From JAFDEI01 sp964196055 (GTDB lineage Bacteria > Myxococcota_A > UBA9160 > SMWR01), in the NCBI GenBank assembly GCA_964196055.1, contig CAXMSF010000057.1:1-11830 (forward strand): DNA of 11,830 nt. The letters are read 5' to 3'. Positions 1 to 6,560 of this stretch are shown here, piece after piece. The translations under genes and the position numbers were made by a program. The number at the start of each line of letters is the position of its first letter. Within the stretch, counting starts at the first letter, position 1. Under the pieces are notes generated by a model that did no database searches, was not told the DNA's origin, and was given only the letters and a program-made list of their open reading frames with translations.

Positions 1-492
1 TCGAGTGCCGGCAACGAGACCGTCGCCCGTTTCCTCGGCTGGGCAATCACGCTGCTCGAAAGTCACCCCGAAGAACGCGATCGGCTCGTCGCGAACCCGC
101 GCCTGATCCCGAATGCGGTCGAGGAAATCCTGCGCTTCGAAGCGCCGTCGCCGATCCAGGCGCGTTGGGTCACGCGCGATGTCGAGATACACGACACGGT
201 CGTTCCGAAGGATTCGAAGATCGCGCTACTCACGGCTTCGGCGAACCGCGACGAACGCGAGTTCGTCGGCGCGGATCGGCTCGACGTGACACGGCGAATC
301 ACCCAGCACATGTCGCTCGGCCTCGGTGTCCACTTCTGCCTCGGCGCCTCACTCGCGCGACTCGAGGCCCGCGTCGCACTCGACGAAACGCTGCGCCGCT
401 TCCCGAAATGGCAGGTCGACCGCGACGGCCTCGAAATGGTGCACACGAGCACCGTGCGCGGCTACTCGCGGGTTCCGATCCGACCGCAGTGA
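1..492 (+). CDS. Cytochrome P450, C-terminal fragment (5' end outside window)
   Basis: This is the last 163 residues of a heme-thiolate monooxygenase of roughly 400 residues, open at the left edge, so its start is not visible. It begins inside the I-helix, where AGNET (fragment residues 3-7) matches the (A/G)Gx(D/E)T oxygen-activation motif. The K-helix ExxR is EILR at 42-45. The heme-binding loop LGLGVHFCLG at 106-115 supplies the axial thiolate Cys113. The usual aromatic residue seven before the Cys is Leu here, not Phe. The loop and the following ASLARLE resemble soluble bacterial class I P450s, which take electrons from a ferredoxin. No redox partner or pathway gene is visible, so the substrate cannot be assigned. 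Stop is TGA at 490-492. The family call is very secure; the subfamily is unknown. Confidence 0.96.
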   Translation, partial: SSAGNETVARFLGWAITLLESHPEERDRLVANPRLIPNAVEEILRFEAPSPIQARWVTRDVEIHDTVVPKDSKIALLTASANRDEREFVGADRLDVTRRITQHMSLGLGVHFCLGASLARLEARVALDETLRRFPKWQVDRDGLEMVHTSTVRGYSRVPIRPQ

Positions 493-498
493 TGTCCG

Positions 499-519
499 CC
501 GCCGGATCGGCGGGTCTTT
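499..519 (+). terminator. Weak intrinsic-terminator-like hairpin after the P450 gene
   Basis: Seven bases after the P450 stop lies a perfect 6-bp GC-only stem (CCGCCG at 499-504, CGGCGG at 508-513) with a 3-nt loop. It is followed by GTCTTT, an imperfect T-run. Position and stem fit a Rho-independent terminator, but the short stem and interrupted T tract make it weak. The rest of the 493-627 gap shows nothing further that I can support. Confidence 0.4.
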
Positions 520-627
520 CGTGACCGGCTGAGCCCATTCGAAAGGCGCGACGAGCTCGCGCCGATGGCTTCGCCGGACGAGCCGTGACCCGGCGGGTTT
601 GCCATGATGGGCAGTGAGGAGCTTCCC

Positions 628-1047
628 ATGCCCGATCCGATCGACACCTTCGACAGTGAGTGGCACCGCATCGTCGCCGAAAAGGACCGGATCGGCCTCG
701 AGCGGGTACTCGCGGAAGACATCACAATCGGCGTTCCCCCTTACTGGCAGAAGTTGCACGGGCGCACGATTGCGGTGCACCTGCTGGACCTGATCATTCA
801 CACGATCGAGGATTTCACCTATCATCGCGAATGGCGCAACGGCCGGGAGCTCGCGCTCGAGTTTACGGGCCACGTGGGCGACGCGGAGCTTCAGGGCATC
901 GACCTCATTTCCCTCGATGAGCAGTGCGTAGTCACGAATCTCGACGTCCTGATGCGCCCGGTGAATGCCATCATCGAACTACGCGGTGTCATCGCACCCC
1001 AGATGGCCGCGTTCCTCGAAGAGCGCGCTGGCCAACGCGAAGGCTAG
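628..1047 (+). CDS. SnoaL/NTF2-like small protein, function unknown
   Basis: The protein has 139 residues. I chose the ATG at 628 because GAGGAG (616-621) sits six bases upstream; an in-frame ATG at 604 lacks such a site. The opening (TFDSEWHRIVAEKDRIGLERVLAED), a middle helix with HLLDLIIHTIEDF, and the closing strands (LALEFTGHV, LQGIDLISLDEQ, VTNLDVLMRP) follow the alpha+beta cone pattern of SnoaL-like/NTF2-like folds. The family includes polyketide cyclases, ketosteroid-isomerase-type enzymes and many non-enzymatic binding proteins. I see no diagnostic catalytic pair that would pick one activity. There is no signal peptide or membrane segment, so it is likely cytosolic. It follows the P450 in the same direction after a gap that carries a possible terminator, so co-transcription is uncertain. 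Its stop overlaps the stop of the convergent ClsC-like gene. Confidence 0.8.
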   Translation: MPDPIDTFDSEWHRIVAEKDRIGLERVLAEDITIGVPPYWQKLHGRTIAVHLLDLIIHTIEDFTYHREWRNGRELALEFTGHVGDAELQGIDLISLDEQCVVTNLDVLMRPVNAIIELRGVIAPQMAAFLEERAGQREG

Positions 1048-2588
1048 AGCTGTTCGCGAATCGGGAGCCAGCGCAGGATCACTGCGAGCAGACGTCGCCA
1101 GAAACCCGCACCGGGCTCACGAGTAGCGGCGAGTTCACGCCCGGATTCCATTCGGCTCCAGCGCAATCGGCCCGACCCGGCCTCGCCGACCCGCCACGCT
1201 GCGGAAGGCAGCAGCGCCATGACGAGCTCCGCGACCCGCCGCGCCAGCACGGGTGAATCGACCAGGATCCCCATCTCGGTGTTGATCGCGACCGAACGGG
1301 GATCCCAGTTGAAGGAACCGACGAAGAGCCTGCGCCGATCGACGACGAAGATCTTCGCGTGCAGGCTGCTGCGCGAGAACGCGGCGCCCGCGCGAATCGG
1401 CCCTGCCATTCGGGCATCGCTACGCGACTCGAACAACTCCACGCCATGTCGCAGTAACGGTATGCGAAATGGTGCGTATCCCGAGTGCACCGCCACGACG
1501 TCGGACGATGCGAGCGAGTTGGTCAACACGATCGAACGCACTCCGCGGGCGCGCGTCGCACCGAGGAATTCGACACCGCCCGCGAGCGGAACGAAGTACG
1601 GAGACACCACCAGGAGTTCCCGCTCTGCCTTTCCGATCGCGTGCAACAGCGAAGTCGCCAGCCGTCCTGCGATCTGACCGGGCACTACTTCGCCGCGAAT
1701 CTTGGCGGGGCGATCGTAGATCACGTGGGCGGGTGCCCACTCGACGCCTCCCTCCATGCCCTGCAGCCGATCGAGCAACGTGCTGCGCAACGCCTCACCG
1801 TAATCGCTGGATTCGAGTCCTTCGAGCGATGGGGCGATGCGCGCGCGAAGCGATTCGAGGCCCGCGTCCGGATCGCGGGCCGGCCTGATGAGGCCGTCTA
1901 TGGGCACCGCGAGCGCGTCGTTCCAATACAGGTCGAAGGCGACGCCGACATCGTGCGCCACCGGCCCGAATCCGAGTAGATCGAGGTCGCCGAAATTCAC
2001 GTCCTCGCGCGCCGCGAAATATTCCGCGCCGATGTTGCGCCCACCCACGACCGTCGCGACCCCATCCACCGTGAAGGACTTGTTGTGCATCCGCCGGTTC
2101 GCACGCCGGAAGTTCATCACGAAGTGGAGAATTCGCCCCAGCCGACGCGAAAATGGATTGAAGATGCGTATCTCGAAGTTGGGATGGCCATCCAGCTCCG
2201 CCATGCCGACATCCAGGCCGCGAGTCGCGATGTCGTCGACGAGCAGCCGGACATGAACGCCTCGGTCCGCCGCAGCCAGGAGCCGGGAAACGAAGAGGTG
2301 ACCGGTGATGTCGTTGAGGATGAAGTAGTACTGCGCATCGATCGAACGCTCGGCGCGGTCGATCAGGATCAACCGTGCTCCCAACGCGTCGATACCGTCC
2401 GAAAGCGGCACGAAGCCGGACAGCCCGGGATGCTCGGCTGCCTCCTCGGCGACCAATCGCTCCAGGAAGGTGTCACCATCGACCCGGGTCGCCGTGACGG
2501 AGTTCTGCGGTTGTTCGCCTTCCACCGACCGGAGCCTATCAGAGAGATTCGCACGGTGCGTTGGGCCGATTCGCAGTCGAGCTACCAA
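1044..2588 (-). CDS. Phospholipase D family cardiolipin synthase, ClsC-like
   Basis: The 514-residue protein carries two intact HKD motifs, HxKx4Dx6G: H168/K170/D175 in the MHNKSFTVDG segment and H410/K412/D417 in the LHAKIFVVD segment. These form the catalytic His pair of the phospholipase D superfamily. Wider similarity to E. coli ClsC is clear from memory of that sequence: RIFNPFS, RRMHNKSFTVDG, VGGRNIG, SPYFVP, LTNSLA, GSFN-DPRS, NTEMG, and the C-terminal aromatic/basic FWRRLL...LP tail. ClsC makes cardiolipin from phosphatidylglycerol and phosphatidylethanolamine at the inner membrane. The start used here is TTG at 2588, inside the end of the upstream cytochrome gene (7-base overlap) and preceded by GGGGGTGA. 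A GTG at 2525 is an alternative that leaves both domains intact. The overlap implies translational coupling with the cytochrome operon. The family is secure; the exact lipid product is inferred from homology. Confidence 0.9.
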   Translation of the reverse strand: MVARLRIGPTHRANLSDRLRSVEGEQPQNSVTATRVDGDTFLERLVAEEAAEHPGLSGFVPLSDGIDALGARLILIDRAERSIDAQYYFILNDITGHLFVSRLLAAADRGVHVRLLVDDIATRGLDVGMAELDGHPNFEIRIFNPFSRRLGRILHFVMNFRRANRRMHNKSFTVDGVATVVGGRNIGAEYFAAREDVNFGDLDLLGFGPVAHDVGVAFDLYWNDALAVPIDGLIRPARDPDAGLESLRARIAPSLEGLESSDYGEALRSTLLDRLQGMEGGVEWAPAHVIYDRPAKIRGEVVPGQIAGRLATSLLHAIGKAERELLVVSPYFVPLAGGVEFLGATRARGVRSIVLTNSLASSDVVAVHSGYAPFRIPLLRHGVELFESRSDARMAGPIRAGAAFSRSSLHAKIFVVDRRRLFVGSFNWDPRSVAINTEMGILVDSPVLARRVAELVMALLPSAAWRVGEAGSGRLRWSRMESGRELAATREPGAGFWRRLLAVILRWLPIREQL

Positions 2589-3907
2589 TCACCCCCGTTA
2601 ACGCGATGCTCTCCGCTCCGATTCTTCTCGATCCTGGTGAACGTATCGTCCGTATAGAAGTGACAAGAACTCGTACAATCACGCAGATCCGCGGCTGAAT
2701 AGTAGATCGTCCTCGGCTTCTCGGTCTTCTTGTGCGGGCCTTGCTTGAAATCACCGAGATGGCAGCCGGCGCAGTCGGGCTTCAGATGGGCCGCGGTCCA
2801 TGTAGCCTGCTCGGTGTTGCCGCTATGACAATCGTTGCACCCGACTCCTCCGGAATGATTACCCGGGTAGAGTGGAGACCGGTGGACGAATCGAATCGTT
2901 CCCCACGTCTGCGTGCCATGGCATTCGGAACAGTCGATGCTCGTAACGAAGTGCCCCGACGGCATTCCCTGCGCGAAGACGTCGTTGTGGCAACTCGAAC
3001 AGTTGGAGGCGGTGGCGCTGTGGTCGAAACCGCCCGGAATCGTCCAGCTATTCACGTCGTGACAGGTCTCGCAGGTATCGGGACTGGGAATGTGGTCCAC
3101 GTGCTTGCCCGACGCGAAGCCGCCGTTGTGGCAGCCCGAACAGCCGCTGGTCACCAGCGAATGGTCGAAGCCGCCCGGGATGATCCAGCTATTCACGTCG
3201 TGGCAGGTCTCGCAGGTATCGGAACTGGGGATGTGATCCACGTGCTTGCCCAGCGCGAAGCCGCCGTTGTGGCAGCCCGAACAGCCGGTGCTCACCAGCG
3301 AATGGTCGAAACCGCCCGGAATCGCCCAGGTATTCACGTTGTGGCAGGTCTCGCATTGCCCGGGGCTCGGGATGTGCCCCCCCGGCTTGCCCTCGGCGAA
3401 CACGCCATTGTGGCAGCTCAAACAATTGCCCGTGCTGATCGGGTGATCGAACACGGCGGGCGTCCACGACAGAGTGCGATGGCAGGATCCACAATTATCG
3501 GAGCTGGGCAGATGAAACCACGACTTCCCTTTCGCCGAAGAACCGTTGTGGCACTGGATACAGTTCGACGAAATGCCGCTGTGATCGAACCGTGCGATCG
3601 ACCAGGCCGTGGTGATGTGGCAGTCGCCGCAGTCCGCGGTCACCGGGATGTGGTTGGAGGGCATCCCCGTCGACTGTCGGCCAACGCCGCCGCCGTGACA
3701 TTCCGCACAGCGGAGCGGCGTCCCCTTCAAGACACCCCGCAGATGGCAGGCCTCGCACTCAACACGCTCGTGGGACCCCGTGAGCGGAAACGCGGTACTG
3801 AGATGGTCGAAGTCGCTCACTGGGTCCGCGAGGATCGGCGGCGCCCCCATCAGGAGCAGAGTTGACGCCATCGAGATCGCAAGGCCGAGTCTTCGGATTC
3901 GCGTCAT
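2582..3907 (-). CDS. Secreted multiheme c-type cytochrome, 15 CXXCH plus one CX3CH
   Basis: The 441-residue precursor has a Sec signal peptide (residues 1-27, basic start, hydrophobic core, PPILA cleavage site). I chose the ATG at 3907 because of the signal peptide and AAGAGG five bases upstream; the reading frame extends further 5' without one. I count 15 CXXCH heme sites (51-55, 67-71, 93-97, 116-120, 139-143, 162-166, 185-189, 209-213, 232-236, 256-260, 279-283, 303-307, 326-330, 357-361, 379-383) and a CTSSCH (CX3CH) at 411-416. The core is built of 46-47-residue units with two hemes each, of the form FDH...CxxCHNG..A.GK...HIP...CxxCH...W. The extra His residues (FDH, HIP) could serve as distal ligands. 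It lies 20 bp after the 21-heme gene, and its stop overlaps the ClsC-like gene. Likely role: periplasmic or cell-surface electron carrier. Final location cannot be told from sequence. Confidence 0.93.
   Translation of the reverse strand: MTRIRRLGLAISMASTLLLMGAPPILADPVSDFDHLSTAFPLTGSHERVECEACHLRGVLKGTPLRCAECHGGGVGRQSTGMPSNHIPVTADCGDCHITTAWSIARFDHSGISSNCIQCHNGSSAKGKSWFHLPSSDNCGSCHRTLSWTPAVFDHPISTGNCLSCHNGVFAEGKPGGHIPSPGQCETCHNVNTWAIPGGFDHSLVSTGCSGCHNGGFALGKHVDHIPSSDTCETCHDVNSWIIPGGFDHSLVTSGCSGCHNGGFASGKHVDHIPSPDTCETCHDVNSWTIPGGFDHSATASNCSSCHNDVFAQGMPSGHFVTSIDCSECHGTQTWGTIRFVHRSPLYPGNHSGGVGCNDCHSGNTEQATWTAAHLKPDCAGCHLGDFKQGPHKKTEKPRTIYYSAADLRDCTSSCHFYTDDTFTRIEKNRSGEHRVNGGDW
3021..3443 (-). repeat. 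141-bp tandem repeat within the 15/16-heme cytochrome gene
   Basis: Units at 3021-3161 and 3162-3302 are in register and differ at about 12 of 141 positions by hand count. A third, more diverged unit continues to about 3443. Each unit encodes 47 residues with two heme sites. The high nucleotide identity of the first two units compared with the flanking units indicates recent duplication or gene conversion. Confidence 0.85.
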
Positions 3908-3927
3908 CGCAGCCTCTTCCCTGAAGC

Positions 3928-5478
3928 TCACCGGATCTTCTCCAGGTCGGACCACGATGAATCGCCGTGGCAACGCTCGCAGTCCAGACCAAATGCGCCG
4001 AAATGGCGGTCGTCACGGGCGTGACATCCCGAGCATCCGTCGGTCGTCGCAACCCGGTCGGCAGCGGACCCATGGCAGTCGTGGCAATCGATCCCCGAGT
4101 GCCCGCCGTTCAATTCAAAAGCCGTCTCCTTGCCATGATCAAAACGCCACAGATTCCATCCATTCGGGTTGTGGCAGCGCTCGCAGGTGCTTCCGAGATT
4201 CTCCCGGTGGACATCGTCGACAATGTGACAACCAGCGCAATCGATCTCCGCATCCTTGAATCTCGGATTGGCGTGGCATTGCTCGCACGCGATCACGGCG
4301 TGCAGGCCAAGTAGTGGGAAGCGCGTGAGGTCGTGTTCGAAGAAGACATCGCGATCCCAGCCGAGTTCCCCATGACAATCGCCGCAGTCGGTACCCTGCT
4401 GCTCGCGATGGACGTCATCATTCATGTGACAACTCGCGCAACGACCGTCGACCTTGGCATCCTCGGAAATCCCCATATGACATTGATTGCACCTCGCTTC
4501 CCCATGCGCCCCACGAAGTGGGAATTGGGTCGCAACGTCATGATTGAAAATCGTCATTTTCCAGTCGTCTTCACCGTGACAGCGCTCACAGTTCGTGCCG
4601 TTTCGGCCGCGGTGTTCATCGTCGGAACGGTGGCAGGAAAGACACTCCGCCGGAGGTTTCCGATTCGACGCACCTGCTTCATGGCATGAGTTGCAGGCTG
4701 CCCGGCGGTGCGATCCGCGCAACGCGAATTTCGTATCACGAGAGTGATCGAAGCGAACTTGCTTCCAGCCTTCGTGCGCGTGGCAGCTAGCGCAGTCCGA
4801 TCCGAAACGTCCGAGATGCACGTCGTCCAGACCGTGACAGCTCTGACAATCCATCGCGGTCTTCTCGTATCCATCACTCGGGTGACACAGGTTGCAACTC
4901 ACATCACGATGCTTGCCCGACAACGGAAAACGGGTCGTCGAATGGTCGAAACGTGTCTCGATCCAGCCCTTCTCGGAATGGCAGTCGCCGCACTGGATCC
5001 CAAGCGTGCCTGCATGGGCGTCATCTGCCTCGTGACAGTCGATGCACGCGTCTTTCGTCTCCCGGAATCGGCTCTTCGCATCATGACACGTCTCGCAGGT
5101 CGCCCCGAGGTGCCAGCCAAGCAGCGGGAAATCCGTGATTCGGTGATCGAAGGTTTCGCGATCGAGGTGGACGATGTCAGCCTGCCGACCGAGGTGTTCG
5201 GCGTGACAACTCCGACACGTCGAAGTCGCAATTCCCGCCCCGCGCCCGTGAAATCCAGCCCCGCTCTCGATGTCTCGAGCGACGTCTTCATGGCAATTGA
5301 CGCAGAGCCCCTTCTCCTGGTCGACGCGAAACGGGATATGGCACCTCGAACAATCGCCCTCGATGTCGGCATGGCCCTCGATCACCGGCCCCGGCATAAC
5401 GAGCTTTTCCAAGTCGATAGCCCGCGCGGCGACGGGGAAGGCCGCGGCGGCAAGCAGTATCACCAGAAGCCAGCTCAC
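3928..5478 (-). CDS. Secreted 21-heme c-type cytochrome with six tri-heme repeats
   Basis: The 516-residue precursor has a signal peptide (residues 1-20, cleavage after AARA) and 21 CXXCH motifs. The start is GTG at 5478, ten bases after the upstream stop, with GAGG about eight bases before it. Residues 21-109 form a tri-heme head (CSRCH, CVNCH, CRSCH followed by AEH.GR). From residue 110 there are six repeats of 66-69 residues starting at F110, F177, F243, F311, F380 and F446. Each has the form F-D-H, FPL.G.H, CxxCH, CxxCH..DD.H, CxxCH, W, and so carries three hemes and exactly three conserved extra His. This suits bis-His ligation of every heme. It belongs to the broad cytochrome c3/c7-like CXXCH-repeat group; I cannot name an ortholog. 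It sits between the membrane cytochrome b and the second multiheme gene, as expected for a periplasmic electron wire. Confidence 0.95.
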   Translation of the reverse strand: MSWLLVILLAAAAFPVAARAIDLEKLVMPGPVIEGHADIEGDCSRCHIPFRVDQEKGLCVNCHEDVARDIESGAGFHGRGAGIATSTCRSCHAEHLGRQADIVHLDRETFDHRITDFPLLGWHLGATCETCHDAKSRFRETKDACIDCHEADDAHAGTLGIQCGDCHSEKGWIETRFDHSTTRFPLSGKHRDVSCNLCHPSDGYEKTAMDCQSCHGLDDVHLGRFGSDCASCHAHEGWKQVRFDHSRDTKFALRGSHRRAACNSCHEAGASNRKPPAECLSCHRSDDEHRGRNGTNCERCHGEDDWKMTIFNHDVATQFPLRGAHGEARCNQCHMGISEDAKVDGRCASCHMNDDVHREQQGTDCGDCHGELGWDRDVFFEHDLTRFPLLGLHAVIACEQCHANPRFKDAEIDCAGCHIVDDVHRENLGSTCERCHNPNGWNLWRFDHGKETAFELNGGHSGIDCHDCHGSAADRVATTDGCSGCHARDDRHFGAFGLDCERCHGDSSWSDLEKIR

Positions 5479-5488
5479 CCGAGCCGCC

Positions 5489-6322
5489 TCAATACATGTG
5501 CACAGCGACGACGTGAACCGCCGCGGCCAGAAAGAGCATTACGCAAAACGGGAGATGGAATGCGTGCCAGAGCGAGAACAGTCGAACGTAGCCGCTGTAC
5601 TGCGCGATTCGGTGGATTGCCATCAGGTATGCATCGAGTTCGGAGGCGGCATCCGATGGGTCCGCCGCGCCGCCCGCTGCTCGAACAAGACGCATACAGC
5701 GGCGTCGCACGAACCGGCTTCGCAACCGGAAGCCGGCGAAGCGCCAGGCTGAAACCAAGTAACCGCAGCCCTCTGCAAGCGCATGAGTTTCGAAGGTGGC
5801 GAGCTCCCGCGATACTTCGGGTAGACTCGAAACTGCAGAGTCGACGGCGTCGCGCCATCGGTCCGCCTCGCGCCGAAGCTCACGCAACGACGAACGGTGC
5901 CCGTAGAGTCCGTGGTGAATCTTCGGATAGATGAAGCGGCCGATGAGACCACTCGCTGCCACAAGGATCGCGCAAACCAGGGCCACCGTGCTGTTCAGCG
6001 AGCCGAGCCGGAAATTCGCGTGAAACAGGATCGCAACCGGTCCGACCACGCCGAGGAACATGTGGATTCCGAACCAATACCGAATCGGCCCCCACGAGCG
6101 CATCGCTCGTGCCCGTTTTCGGAGCGAATAGAGAAGCAACAAGACCATGAACGACAGGCCGAGAATGCCGAGCCCGTATCCCAGACCCGATTCGGCCGAG
6201 AGGTAGTACTCGCCTCGAACATTCCAGCCCCACGCGAGAGCAGTGGCGGACCCGAGGGCAACGAGCGGCAGTAGCGGCAGGCGAGCACGTAGAGCTGCTT
6301 CGGTCGAAATCCCACTCACCAT
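5489..6322 (-). CDS. Di-heme b-type inner-membrane cytochrome (ferric-reductase/cytochrome-b-like)
   Basis: From the ATG at 6322 the protein has 277 residues. I chose this start for GGTGAG six bases upstream; a TTG at 6355 and an ATG at 6328 are in-frame alternatives. Five hydrophobic segments are visible: LPLLPLVALG..., GLGILGLSFMVLLLLY, IHMFLGVVGPVAILFH, STVALVCAILVAASGLIG, and a C-terminal HLPFCVMLFLAAAVH. Segment 3 holds His87 and His101, and segment 5 holds His256 and His270. Each pair is 14 residues apart, the spacing that lets two helices clamp two stacked b-hemes in cytochrome b and ferric-reductase-type proteins. A roughly 100-residue soluble loop with basic clusters lies between segments 4 and 5. 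It is first in the minus-strand operon, followed ten bases later by the 21-heme gene. Inferred role: moving electrons across the inner membrane to or from the periplasmic cytochromes. Heme binding is inferred from His spacing only. Confidence 0.78.
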   Translation of the reverse strand: MVSGISTEAALRARLPLLPLVALGSATALAWGWNVRGEYYLSAESGLGYGLGILGLSFMVLLLLYSLRKRARAMRSWGPIRYWFGIHMFLGVVGPVAILFHANFRLGSLNSTVALVCAILVAASGLIGRFIYPKIHHGLYGHRSSLRELRREADRWRDAVDSAVSSLPEVSRELATFETHALAEGCGYLVSAWRFAGFRLRSRFVRRRCMRLVRAAGGAADPSDAASELDAYLMAIHRIAQYSGYVRLFSLWHAFHLPFCVMLFLAAAVHVVAVHMY

Positions 6323-6345
6323 TGCCATCTCACCATTGCCATCTC
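6315..6345. repeat. 14-bp tandem duplication over the cytochrome b start
   Basis: CTCACCATTGCCAT occurs twice in perfect tandem (6315-6328, 6329-6342), followed by a further CTC. On the minus strand each copy reads as a GAG..ATGGCAATGG initiation segment. Because 14 is not a multiple of three, the two copies place their ATGs in different frames. The downstream copy gives the ATG used for the cytochrome b gene. The upstream copy opens an 8-codon frame that ends at 6316-6318. Confidence 0.9.
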
Positions 6346-6417
6346 GTTTCGTCAAATGCAGCGATCGGATGCGCCCAATCTTGCCTACACAAACTCGCGA
6401 GGAATCTCCCCACTATC

Positions 6418-6427
6418 CGAGTACTCG
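6418..6427. promoter_or_regulatory. Perfect 10-bp palindrome in the divergent control region
   Basis: CGAGTACTCG is its own reverse complement and lies in the 6323-6560 intergenic region, about 95 bp upstream of the cytochrome b start. It could be an operator half of a regulator site, but at 10 bp it may be chance. I see no second copy in the region. Confidence 0.25.
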
Positions 6428-6460
6428 CTAACGAACATCGTAAATCCGGCGTCACTTCCT

Positions 6461-6476
6461 TGTGATGCAAGTCACC
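6461..6476. promoter_or_regulatory. CRP-type binding site between the divergent operons
   Basis: TGTGATGCAAGTCACC matches the E. coli CRP consensus TGTGA-N6-TCACA at nine of the ten defined positions. It does not match the FNR form (TTGAT-N4-ATCAA). The site sits between the two operons, 85 bp upstream of the plus-strand barrel gene. A TATATG element at 6499-6504 would place a start near 6510, about 41 bp from the site centre, which is the class II activator geometry. A CRP/FNR-superfamily regulator (CRP, Clp-like or a redox-sensing member) acting on one or both operons is a reasonable inference. No regulator gene is in the window. Confidence 0.6.
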
Positions 6477-6498
6477 GCACTTTCGTCACGACGGACGA

Positions 6499-6504
6499 TA
6501 TATG
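6499..6504 (+). promoter_or_regulatory. Candidate -10 element for the plus-strand operon
   Basis: TATATG matches four of six bases of the sigma-70 -10 consensus and lies in a locally AT-rich patch downstream of the CRP-type site. No good -35 is visible, which is usual for class II activated promoters. The assignment depends largely on that spacing. Confidence 0.35.
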
Positions 6505-6560
6505 CATCAGAACACTCGCACGCGATGCAAGCTTCCCGAATACTCTCCCGGGCCGAATGA

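Noticed and set aside
1219..2657. Several plus-strand open frames opposite the ClsC-like gene
   Set aside because: The minus-strand product has both catalytic HKD motifs and family-wide similarity; the plus-strand frames are arginine-rich GC shadows without domains.
3021..3443. CRISPR or other non-coding repeat array
   Set aside because: The 141-bp units keep the reading frame and encode paired heme sites; they are intragenic protein repeats.
2732..3865. Long plus-strand open frame opposite the 15/16-heme cytochrome gene
   Set aside because: Its repeats mirror the CXXCH codon pattern of the minus-strand gene read backwards. It has no domain, signal or ribosome site, so it is an antisense shadow of the cytochrome.
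3905..3973. Longer N-terminus for the second cytochrome starting at 3973
   Set aside because: The extra 22 residues overlap the preceding gene's end and would bury the signal peptide. The ATG at 3907 has a ribosome site and gives a proper signal sequence.
4708..5934. Long plus-strand open frame opposite the 21-heme cytochrome and cytochrome b genes
   Set aside because: It spans two well-supported minus-strand genes and their junction, and its composition follows the reverse complement of heme repeats. No protein family is recognisable.
6461..6476. FNR (TTGAT-N4-ATCAA) reading of the palindrome
   Set aside because: The half-sites are TGTGA/TCACC with a 6-base spacer, which fit CRP and not the FNR core; a different redox-sensing family member remains possible.
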